DNA from: Ischnura elegans
Lineage: Eukaryota > Arthropoda > Insecta > Odonata > Coenagrionidae
DNA length: 64,000 nt
NCBI RefSeq assembly: GCF_921293095.1
Contig: NC_060246.1
Span: 14,340,001 to 14,404,000 of the forward strand
Direction of reading: 5' to 3'
Position 1 is the first letter of the stretch, and each line of letters opens with the position of its first letter. Of this stretch, positions 55,856 to 64,000 are shown piece by piece. Below the pieces are notes generated by a model, which did not search any database, had not been told where the DNA came from, and saw only the letters and a program-made list of their open reading frames with translations. The position numbers and the translations under genes are program-made.

Positions 55856-56439
55856 GTTCTGGCCCTGGGTACACTGAACAGCCAGAAGTCGTAGACAGCG
55901 CTTACACCCAGTTCAAAATATCTGTGTGGCCGAGTAGATTCGGTTGAAGCAATTGGGGAAGAGTGGTCTTCATGCAAGCCTGACCACCATCGGCGGAGGA
56001 TTTTGCTGATGGGGAATAGGGAGAGGGGGGGGGGGGCATTAAATTAATGTTGCCAAATGTATATAGCTTACAGCTTTCGCTTGTCAAAGAAAATGCATGA
56101 ATCATGGGTGGCCACAGGTATTTTAAGCCTGCTGCTGTGACAGTATCATTTCTCGTTTGGAGGATAATCCCTTCACACAGGCCCAGGAAATAGTCATTAA
56201 CCCGCTGAATCTGAGTAGTAGAGTCGGTGAAAGGTACTTATTTTCAAGCATCTGAACAAGAAACATGAAACTTTCTTTCATGAACTAGGATTGGAAGGGA
56301 ATCCAGACAGAAGTAAAGAGCACCCAAGGGAAAGACTAAGGTATTCACTGAGATGCTCATTGTATTTAATGCTCTGGAGCAATAAGCTCCACGCAACAAT
56401 TTATGGTGTCGGCGATTTTAGTTGCTCTGAAACTGTCAA

Positions 56440-57640
56440 GAAAATCAAAATGCGATGCACTGGTGCTGTTCAGACAACAATTTATGGAGTCAGCTATTTA
56501 AACTAGCAAAAATATATGGAACCCAATATACTAAATGTGGTCACATCAACCAAGCTATGGTCCATGGTCCATACTAATGACATATTTCTATGGTCTCAAA
56601 CAATCTGGGATGGAATGGTGCTCAAAGATCAGACAAATACTCATTGCTATGCCAATAAAATCATTGCATGCAGATCCATGTTTAGTAATTAAGAAAGAAT
56701 GATTTATGTGGGATTAAATGTGGTTGACCTGGCAATTTGGGTGGAGAAAGAGGATAATCTCAAAAAGTTTAAAGAGGAAAATTTCAACAACAAGGTTGAG
56801 ATTAAAGAGATTGGAGGGATCTCAAACTTCCTGCGACTGCACATACCGACATTTGGTGAACATAACATGAACATTAACCAACGTGCTGACATTGAAATTT
56901 ATCCTGGATGAGCTTGGGCTGACTGACTCAAAAGGAACTACTTGTCCATTTTGCAGAGGCTTGTTTAATGATAAAAGAGGAGAAGATTGTGATGATCATC
57001 AAGACAAATATAGCAGCTAGCCGTTATTATGCTGCATTGCATGGCAAATGCATGCAGACTATGCCCCAATGGGTGTCACTGCCCAAGAGTGTCTGTGGCT
57101 GAAGAATGCTCTACATAATGTTGGGGCCAGTGACAAGTGTGCCCAGGCCAATGGCGGATGCAGATAGGGGTGCAGGGGGCACACGCCCCCCCCACCCCCT
57201 CGTGGGGCCGCCCTTATTGCCAAACATTGCAGAACCACAATTGTAACTTTTTTATATCATAAGATGGCATTGTCTTGTATTTTTACATAATCACTTCAAT
57301 TAAAACCTTCTTAAACTTTGCATGTTACTCGATTATTTTTCATTGCGATAAAAGTAAAGGTAACTCAAGGTATCTTTAGTGCCCCCCTTGAGTTTTTTCT
57401 GTATCTGCTACTGGCCCAGGCTTGCGCATTCGCTGACTACATCTGTGCCCAATCCATGGCTGAAAAGGATGAGGTCGATGAGAGTCCAAGGCATTGGACA
57501 TTAAGTAAGTACCACTTCATCAAGGACTGCATCAAGAGAGGCCTGATAAAGATGCAGTATGTCATGTCCCACCACAACATAGCCAACCTATTTAGGAAAT
57601 CCCCGATTGACAGGAAGTCTCAAGAATTATCAATTTGATT
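56440..57640 (+). pseudogene. Ty1/copia-type retroelement relic, RT and RNase H regions
   Basis: In order and in changing frames: GAFLNNNLWSQLFKLAKIYG-like sequence near 56465-56530; SGMEWCSKIRQILIA and KSLHADPCLVIKK (56604-56697); MIYVGLNVVDLAIWVEKEDN (56699-56758, the YVDDL catalytic box changed to LNVVDL); KVEIKEIGGISNFLRLHI. Then TAQECLWLKNALHNVG (about 57076-57123) and, after a hAT insertion, ADYICAQSMAEKDEVDESPR with KYHFIKDCIKRGLIKMQYV and SHHNIANLFRKS from the RNase H end. This is the standard copia order. Stops, frameshifts and the lost catalytic Asp make it dead. No LTR was recognised. Confidence 0.75.
57149..57413. mobile_element. hAT MITE inserted in the copia relic (265 bp)
   Basis: Perfect 8-bp duplication GCCCAGGC at 57141-57148 and 57414-57421. 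Ends CAATGGCGGATGCAGATAGG and, in reverse complement, CAGTAGCAGATACAGAAAAA. Removing it and one duplicate rejoins the RNase H reading frame. A related end occurs near 53500. Confidence 0.9.
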
Positions 57641-57708
57641 AGCATTAATGGATTGGGTTAACTTTTCCTTAAGTACGGGGATTTCTTTGATTTGAGGATA
57701 TCCATGGT

Positions 57709-58025
57709 CAGGGGCGCAGCTAGGAATTGAGGCTGGGGGGGGGGGGGGGGGGGGTTAGGTGCAACTAATACCGGGGTGTGCGGAGGTATGGAATACCCAC
57801 CAGGATAAGCGGTAGGTGCGAGATTAATAAATTGCGCAAAATTTAAGATAAATGGTTCAAAATGGTGAGTTTTACGGCTTTCTGAGGGATATTTTATTAA
57901 TCCTTACACTATTCTATTAGTAATATCAATCCAATTAAGTAAAATGGATTAAACTAAAAAATTTCTCTGAGCCCTGGGGGGGGGGTGGTTTTAACCCCCA
58001 AAACCTCCCCCTCGCTGTGCCACTG
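57709..58025 (+). mobile_element. hAT MITE, CAGGGGCGCAGCC family (317 bp)
   Basis: Flanks TCCATGGT (57701-57708) and GTCATGGT (58026-58033) match at 6 of 8. Begins CAGGGGCGCAGCTAGGAATT, has an 18-G run, and ends CTCGCTGTGCCACTG. Confidence 0.85.
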
Positions 58026-58304
58026 GTCATGGTACTACATCATTTTTGTTTGTGTAGCTTAACATTTGCTAAATGGGGTCTATGAACGTTAGCGTTGAAT
58101 ATGTGTTTAATTTTCTTCCATCTGTATTCAAGTGTAATAATGTTTTTTTTGCATCATGATGTCATGTGATTATTTTCTAATGCTCTGCACCACAAGAAAT
58201 TAGTTAAGATGTAAGAATTGATTATGAATTGCAACACCTGTTTATCCTGACAGAAATACATAAAAATTCCATCTTCAGGACGACAGCTGCTCACAACAAC
58301 AATG

Positions 58305-58597
58305 CAAGGGCGTACCCTGGATCAAAACCAGAGAGGGGGTAAGCCGTGGTCATTCAAGTCATGACACAGAAAAGGTTATGAAACCAAAATTTCATGAAAA
58401 TTAAATAACAGCGTGTTTATAGAATTTTTAATTATTTTCTCAGAAAAATATTTTTATTTTGATTACATATTTAATACTAATATCACTTTTCCTGGATTTA
58501 AAGAAAGTTTGTTCAAAAATTTCATTTTGAAATAAATTTACTTTTGCTTCCTGGGAGGTCAACTGCCCCTTTCGGCTCCCCACTGAGTACGCCCATG
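58305..58597 (+). mobile_element. hAT MITE, CATGGGCGTACCC family (293 bp)
   Basis: Flanks CAACAATG (58297-58304) and CAGCCATG (58598-58605) match at 6 of 8. Ends CAAGGGCGTACCCTGGATCA and, in reverse complement, CATGGGCGTACTCAGTGGGG. Same family as 8439-8683. Confidence 0.75.
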
Positions 58598-58605
58598 CAG
58601 CCATG

Positions 58606-59835
58606 GGTCCTTCGGCAATTTTCATAGAGAAAATACCTATTTTCTGTTAATTCGTTAACTAGCTTTCAACACAATAGGGAATTAAATAGCATATTAACAC
58701 CATCATCAATGGTGTCCCATCATGTCGACATGAAGTTGGGAAATTTGGTTTGTCAGTGTAACTGACAAACTGGCCTAGGCCGTAATATCAGGCTACGTAT
58801 TAAGAAGGAAATCCAAAAAGGACACCAGGCAGCAATAAGCAATTTTGACCAAATTGGCGGAGTAATTCTGCTAATATTAATACAAGTTAATCAGATCCGA
58901 GGATAATCCCCCTCGAGAACTTCTAACTAAATTAGGCCATGGCTACATTAGACAATATATACATTATATCAATATACCTACAAACAAAATATACGAATAG
59001 ATTAACAGTGATCAGTTTACGATAGTACCAAACACAATAAAGTAACTGTCACCTTGGCTTGGAAGGATTTTCAGAATCATTACTGCACTGAAAATATTTA
59101 AGCAACCAAAACAAGAGCTACGAACTCGGAAGAAAATTGGAAACTCTGAGATCAATGCCAAAGCAACACTTCTACGGTAGGTGTTAAAGGATATATAACG
59201 GCAGCAATTCGAGGAAAGCTTCACTCATGACCGATGAAAAATGACAGATACATCGGGTGAGTTGAGTACCACACAAAACTAACTTAAACAGAAATGTTCA
59301 CCAATTTCCATCGAAATACAGCCTCAACGTTGCATAACCGAACAACAGCCAAATCCACCATGAAAGCCGCGTTTCCACGATGCAGTTACACGTACATGGG
59401 GGGACAGTCTTGAGACAAATTACCCGTTTTACAAAAACAACAGGTGAGTTAGCAGAAGTAAGAGAACTTTCCTTCTCTCCACTGCCTCACACCATGGTTC
59501 CACAGTAATAATAACCAAGATCAATTACTACATCTCTAATGATGGCCTGTATCATTTGTCGTACGTATCAATACATTAATAACCCTCTGCGAGTGCATCC
59601 TTCAACCTGATGAACTAACCTCACCAACCGCCAGAACAACGAAAAGACAATCATACGAACCCTTGAGATGTCTTACGCACCGGAAACAGAACTGAATATA
59701 TATGATCCATCATGAAAATATCTATAAATATGAAAACTTATTTTTAATTCAAAAGAAGTAATACAATAAGAAATAAATTAAAATAACGGGAAGCAAATGA
59801 TTTAAATTGCACTATTTTTGACCTCCCTTACAACT
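58606..59835. other. No recognised feature upstream of the tRNA gene
   Basis: AT-rich, non-repetitive by eye and without coding motifs. Confidence 0.4.
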
Positions 59836-59926
59836 CCTTCGGTAGCTCAGTTGGTAGAGCGGTGGACTGTAGAAGGAATCGAATATAGATATCCATAGGT
59901 CGCTGGTTCAAATCCGGCCCGAAGGA
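59836..59926 (+). tRNA. tRNA-Tyr(GTA) with 18-nt intron
   Basis: Acceptor stem CCTTCGG/CCGAAGG is a perfect 7 bp with discriminator A. The D arm is GCTC-AGTTGGTA-GAGC; the anticodon arm GTGGA-CTGTAGA-TCCAT has anticodon GTA at 59869-59871. The T arm GCTGG-TTCAAAT-CCGGC is perfect. The intron (59873-59890) lies after position 37, the canonical place; eukaryotic nuclear tRNA-Tyr genes nearly always have one. A box TAGCTCAGTTGG and B box GGTTCAAATCC are intact. It should be transcribed by RNA polymerase III. All helices are intact, so this is probably a functional gene. Confidence 0.95.
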
Positions 59927-59929
59927 AAC

Positions 59930-59935
59930 TTTTTT
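59930..59935 (+). terminator. T6 RNA polymerase III terminator
   Basis: Six T residues start 4 bp after the tRNA-Tyr discriminator base, the usual polymerase III stop. Confidence 0.85.
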
Positions 59936-60349
59936 GTCGCCTAAAATTTCCTTTTTTTCATTCTAATTTATACTTATTTTCAAATCAAGTCTTCAATAGA
60001 TCGATGAGTTTATTCCCACAGAGATTATTTATTTTCCCTAATTAGGTGGCTCAACTTCACCTTAATTTTTTAACTTCCTACAGAATTCATACATTCAATG
60101 TATCTGTTATGAGATGGTTTAGAGGTTTTTTTTTAACCATGCATCTTTAAAAAAAAATGTAAATAGCAGAGCCATAACAATTGTAATATTTCTACCAAAT
60201 ACTCATGACATTTTCCACATATTTCAAATCTTCAGTTAACTCAAACGTATAGAGCTATAAGGCAAAAAACTTTAATGGATCACAAGTTTATCAATGATGT
60301 GTAAAAAAGAAATACATACATACTTCAATTTCAGTCGTCTCAGCAGAAT
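59936..60349. other. No recognised feature
   Basis: AT-rich spacer between the tRNA gene and the SINE. Confidence 0.4.
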
Positions 60350-60540
60350 GCCGGCCTCGGTGGCGGTGGGGTAAAGTCCTCGCCTGCCAAACCGTAGGTC
60401 GTGGGTTCGAATCCCGCCTGGGTAGGTGATCCCTATCCAGGGCATGGATGTTTGTGTTGCGCTTTGTTAATATTGGAAACCCTCGTTGTAAAAGGCTGTT
60501 ATGAGCTGTTTACGGGGGATGTGATAAATAAATAAATAAA
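60350..60540 (+). mobile_element. tRNA-derived SINE with (AAAT)n tail
   Basis: The head has an A-box-like GGTGGCGGTGGGGTAAAGTC and a perfect B box GGTTCGAATCC at 60405-60415. The body contains TGATCCCTATCCAGGGCATG and ends in ATAAATAAATAAATAAAT. The head does not fold as a tRNA. The tail resembles the (TAAA)n end of the LINE at 36060, which could have supplied the reverse transcriptase. No target duplication is clear. Confidence 0.75.
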
Positions 60541-60685
60541 TGATCATCCAAACTAGTTAATACCAAATTCTGTCTTCTCATACATAAATACTTGACTGAA
60601 TACACACTTTGCCATAGCATAAACATGTTGTAATGATGAATGAAGTACCTTCATTAAAATTGTCATGTAAAATTACATCAAAAAA

Positions 60686-60874
60686 TGTCAGGCTTGTCGA
60701 TTTTCCCCAAAGTCTCCAGATATCAGATTCGAGTTATTAGGGTTCTAATGTTGATCATATAACTCTTCTACAACGCTTAAAAAACTTAAAATTCACTATG
60801 TGCTTATAAAATTTCCCTGGGCAAGATTTCCGGTCTGCCCCCCCCAACCCCCGACATTTTTTTTAAGTCAGCAT
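60686..60874 (+). mobile_element. hAT MITE, CAGGGATG family, 5'-truncated
   Basis: GGCTTGTCGATTTTCCCC, CCAGATATC.AGATTCGAGTT and GGGCAAGATTTCCGGTCTG match the copies at 28668, 50303 and 52630. It ends AGTCAGCATCCCTA. The first ~65 bp of the family are missing, at almost the same point as in the 28668 copy. Confidence 0.7.
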
Positions 60875-60879
60875 CCCTA

Positions 60880-61157
60880 TATCTAATGCAATAAAAAAAC
60901 CTACAAATCATATTATCATAAATAGAGAAGTAAATTGGACAAGAAAACCCATCTTCAACTACTAAATTACAGATGTGAGAACTGAAGTATTGACAATACA
61001 CCTCAGTCTCTCATTCTACCAAACAATAAATCCTGCTCACTCCACATGTTTCACCCAGACTGATGTCATTCATCTCATCAAAGGATTTAGAGGACTCATG
61101 ACCCACTCATTGGGTTTTGTTAGTGCAACACGCAATCATTCAGAGGCACAATGCAGG
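60880..61157. other. No recognised feature
   Basis: AT-rich with short open frames lacking motifs. Confidence 0.35.
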
Positions 61158-61179
61158 GTGGAGAGCAGTGTGTAGCCAG

Positions 61180-61685
61180 CAAGGCCGTAGCCAGGGGGGG
61201 GGGGATCAAGGGGGATTGAACCCCCCCCCCAAAATGAAAAGAATTAAATAGATACTTTATGCACGCTTGGTATTCACACGACGATATTATATAGCGGCGC
61301 AGGGACATCTAGTAGTCCAATGAGACTTAAGTCAATAATTATCTAAGCGAATTTGTAGGTGCAGTGTGTGTAGTTGTAGTGCAATGTGTGAAATAATAGT
61401 GCTGTGAATTAGTAGAGGTGAGTGACTTATGAGCCTCCTGAGGGACCGCAGAATTGACTTCGACACCGAGGAGTTAATTCATTTGTTCGCTGAAAAGAAA
61501 GCTAGAAGGCTAAATTCAATTTTATAATAATATTTTTATATTTTCCTTCAAGGGTTAATAATAAATATGTATATTTAACCGTATACACTATTTTATTTAT
61601 CTTATAAAATAATTTTATGTTTGTCTACTATTCCATGAACCCCCCCCCCCCCCCCCCCCCAAAATATTTTCTGGCTACGGCTTTG
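61180..61685 (+). mobile_element. Nested hAT element with small internal frame (506 bp)
   Basis: Perfect 8-bp duplication GTAGCCAG (61172-61179 and 61686-61693), created inside the host's own terminal repeat. Ends CAAGGCCGTAGCCAGGGGG and, in reverse complement, CAAAGCCGTAGCCAGAAAAT. Unlike the other MITEs it has a non-repetitive middle with a 32-codon frame at 61429-61527 (MSLLRDRRIDFDTEELIHLF, then AEKKARRLNSIL). This could be a leftover first exon from an autonomous parent; no domain is recognised. Confidence 0.85.
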
Positions 61686-61778
61686 GTAGCCAGGAATTTT
61701 GTTCGGGGGGGGGAATGAAATTTTTGAAAAACAAGAGTACTAAGGAGAGGGTTTGGTTCCAATTTTGATGCATTTCCA

Positions 61779-61974
61779 TGCGGGAACCAGAATGACGTCA
61801 CACAGGGTTTTCTCAGCATTCCTACTAAGCCATCGCATTTTCGTGCACTTGAAAATTTTCATTAAATCGTGAAAAATAGATATCATTTAAAAATTTAAAA
61901 GCATGAAATACGTACTCCAGGAGTGATTATCTTTCAATTTAGGCAATAAAAAATAGTAGGAAACCACCGTATTG
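61779..61974 (+). mobile_element. AATAGGGTGGTTTCC-TIR family fragment, nested
   Basis: CGGGAACCAGAATGACGTCA, TACTCCAGGAGTGATTATCT and GTAGGAAACCACCGTATTG match the 3' third of the 37257 and 26508 copies. It interrupts the host hAT MITE, whose sequence resumes directly after it. Confidence 0.75.
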
Positions 61975-62263
61975 TTTTTATATTTTGGGGGAGAGAACCA
62001 TCCCCCGCAACTGGTAGAGAGACCATCATTACGAAAATCTCGTCAGACTATCCATGTTTCCTCATTGCAGTCATTAGCAAGGATTACTGGGGGTAAATGC
62101 ATATGAAGTAATCTGATGTCACAGCATGCTCCTCAAAAGTAGCCTGATTGGCTGGCTATATCATCCACATCCAGTGAACACAGTCCCAACACTGCACAAT
62201 TGTGGAGGATCCAGAGGGCTTGCTCACCAACTTTTTACTGTTGACTGCGATAGAAGTTAAAAA

Positions 62264-62794
62264 GTGAATGACATTTTTCTCCATTTACATACCCATCAAG
62301 CTGTTCTTGGCAAAAAATTTAACTGCCTAAACCATTTTACAGATATACAGACAGTTGCGTGTAAATCTGTTGAGGGTGGGTACGATATGTTTGAGCGGCG
62401 AGCAACAGTGAGCGCCGCTGATGGTTCCAAGTCCAGACCGATTTCTTTTCCACTTCTTCCTTCAGTGCAGTTGAAAATGTCAGCGGAGAAACATCAAAGT
62501 AGTGAGAATACGGCCAAACAAAGGAAGACTGAAGTTAGAAAAGGTGAGAAACCTGAGTGGTTAGAAAATTGCCGCTCGTATTGTAGCCACCGCTGCTGCT
62601 CACATCGTACCGGAGGCCTAATAGTTTTACCTCCAGAGACCAAAGTAATAAAAACCAATTTACCTGAAATTACATTAATTGTAGGGATGGTCGGATCAGA
62701 TACCTCGGATCCAAATATCCGCGGATATTGCCCTTCAACGGATACATCAGAATCAAAGTCACGGAAGACATCAGATCTGGATCCGAAATTTTAA
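62264..62794 (+). other. Unrecognised 176-codon frame overlapping a hAT MITE
   Basis: Begins MNDIFLHLHTHQAVLGKKFN. A His/Cys cluster (CRSYCSHRCCSHR) is present, but its spacing fits no zinc finger I know. The last ~38 codons are read from the hAT MITE that starts at 62682, so at least the C-terminus is not original. Coding status is doubtful. Confidence 0.2.
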
Positions 62795-63143
62795 ATAATA
62801 GCTTCAGTAAATGCAATGCCCCATAAGGGTGGAAAGAGTTCCGATTCTATATTCGAATGCGCCGTCGCATGCGATTCTTGTCCTACTCTTGAACCGTTTT
62901 GTTTGAAAGCTCTCGCTAAGGTTACGTAGGAGAATTTCAGCCGTTCAGCTGTGGAAAATAAAAAAGGCAAAATACGACTGGCACATACTGTGACTCTTCC
63001 CAAGAGATTGAACAATCATCGGGGGAATCTCAGCGTCAGGAATTTGAAAATGCATTTGGATCCGAAAATATCCGAACCGAAAGGTCCAGCTCCGAAAATC
63101 AAGGATCCGATCCGAAAAAAAATCCTGGATCCATCCATCCCTA
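62682..63143. mobile_element. hAT-type MITE, TAGGGATGG family (462 bp)
   Basis: Ends TAGGGATGGTCGGATCAGAT and, in reverse complement, TAGGGATGGATGGATCCAGG. Flanks ATTAATTG (62674-62681) and ATTATTAG (63144-63151) match at 6 of 8. GGATCCGA-type words recur in both subterminal regions. Confidence 0.75.
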
Positions 63144-63151
63144 ATTATTAG

Positions 63152-64000
63152 CATTCAATTTTTCAAATATTAACACTGGAAATTATATGTGCGGCCCATG
63201 AAGTTATGGTACATTTCCAAATTGGCCCACAACATCATTTTATTTAGCCAGCTAACTCAAATTATAGATAATTATATCCATCATTTTAGTCAAAATTCAC
63301 CTCAAATTTGAGAAGAACACTGAAAGCTAAGAGAATTGTTTCCTTTGGCCAAATGCACACCAATTTGATGGCTGTGACCCTCCCTCCCCAAAAATTGATA
63401 TTAAAAAAAACTTAAATGCAAAACACAAGATTACTAAGAGAATTTCAAGCAAGAACATCATCTTAATAGCATTTCAAGATTAATATTTTTCAAATTCCAT
63501 AGACAGTCTCATTTTAAATGGGGATATGACATTCCCCCATTGGAAATTACAGCAATACAACCCCACACTCTACCGGTGGCCACTCCCATTCAGGCACATT
63601 CTCAATACATCTATCCCTGAACTGTCTCATGGTTATCGAAAATAAATCTTGGCTTCAGAATATAAGACAAGGGCGGCATCAACTCGATTTCTTTTAATGT
63701 CTTCATGATTTTCCAGAAACTTGCATGATAAAAAGTTATCAAATGGAAAACAGCATTACTACATCTCACATTACCATAGTGGAAAACAGTGTGTGTGCCG
63801 CGGAAATTTCCCGACCATAAATTTAGAATTGAAAAAGGCAGTAGCTCACTGCATTCCAATGCAGGACGTTTCTTCACAAAACCAATAAACAATTTACTGA
63901 TTGTGTCAATAAAAAAGGTACCACTCATAATCAAAACACATCACTTTGCTTTTATTTGCTTTAAGATCACCGATGGAACTGACGAGCAGATGAGCAAATA
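63152..64000. other. No recognised feature; one unassigned frame
   Basis: A 107-codon minus-strand frame (63611-63934; MIMSGTFFIDTISKLFIGFV, later FRGTHTVFHYGNVRCSNAVF) has no domain I know and no clear splice context. The rest is AT-rich. Confidence 0.3.

Larger units (their letters stand above)
61166..62013 (+). mobile_element. hAT MITE, CAGTGGCGTAGCC family, host of two insertions
   Basis: Starts CAGTGTGTAGCCAG at 61166, resumes at 61694 with GAATTTTGTTCGGGGGGGG, and ends TTTTTATATTTTGGGGGAGA...CGCAACTG at 62013. Its flanks GTGGAGAG (61158-61165) and GTAGAGAG (62014-62021) match at 7 of 8. A hAT element (61180-61685) and a TIR-family fragment (61779-61974) are inserted within it. Confidence 0.78.

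Noticed and set aside
60350-60430. Second tRNA gene
   Set aside because: A and B boxes are present but no cloverleaf can be formed and a body plus (AAAT)n tail follows, so it is a SINE.
61640-61660. Poly-C and poly-G tracts (8471, 55506, 57735, 61640) as telomeric or quadruplex elements
   Set aside because: They are internal to hAT MITE copies and vary in length between copies, consistent with slippage in those families.

Overview
This window looks like AT-rich nuclear DNA from an arthropod, probably an insect. The support is the intron-bearing tRNA-Tyr gene, the isolated GC-rich islands in AT-rich sequence, and the density of degraded arthropod-type mobile elements: hAT, piggyBac, Harbinger-type, pogo-type, THAP-bearing, LINE, copia and Penelope-like. 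I see no bacterial gene organisation and no long intact host coding region. The species cannot be fixed from sequence alone.

The host content I can support is small. (1) A candidate first coding exon lies on the minus strand at about 32372-32411. It starts Met-Ser-Arg-Arg-Lys-Gln-Ala-Lys-Pro-Arg, ends at a strong GTGAGT donor and sits at the edge of a CpG-rich island (32412-33500). That N-terminus is the NuRD-recruiting motif of SALL/FOG/BCL11-class zinc-finger transcription factors. If correct, much of the sequence to its left would be a very long first intron. (2) A tRNA-Tyr(GTA) gene with an 18-nt intron and a T6 terminator lies at 59836-59926. Several GC-rich patches (2.0-2.5, 16.96-17.4, 20.0-20.9, 27.8-28.35 and 29.86-30.46 kb) could be promoters or non-coding exons, but I recognise no product in them.

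Everything else recognisable is mobile DNA. From left to right: a piggyBac MITE (0.72-1.32 kb); LINE fragments (2.6-3.45 kb); a 2.4-kb TIR transposon with a broken protein gene (4.39-6.81 kb); an RT pseudogene (8.25-10.15 kb) interrupted by a hAT MITE and a second TIR element; a Penelope-like terminal remnant with a hammerhead motif (10.3-10.7 kb); a 1.9-kb TIR transposon with two convergent gene relics (11.44-13.37 kb); a full-length dead piggyBac (13.58-16.12 kb); many hAT MITEs with 8-bp target duplications; a Penelope-like GIY-YIG fragment with its ribozyme motif and a 14-bp target duplication (22.5-23.15 kb); nested Harbinger/hAT insertions (27.2-27.8 kb); a palindromic double-hammerhead element with 13-bp flanking repeats (33.85-34.07 kb); a 5'-truncated LINE with a long open RT frame (34.36-36.06 kb); a 2.1-kb minisatellite containing a perfect 220-bp duplication (44.3-46.4 kb); a copia relic split by a hAT MITE (56.4-57.6 kb); and a triple nest of elements (61.17-62.01 kb).

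The most interesting thread is hammerhead-type ribozyme motifs linked to Penelope-like elements, at about 10.39, 22.59, 33.96, 34.01 and 53.08 kb, with a sixth decayed one near 23.2 kb. All five clearer copies have the CUGANGA...GAAAC core, one extra base before helix II, and a short self-complementary helix III. The second is the THAP plus SWIM/YqaJ-type two-gene transposon.
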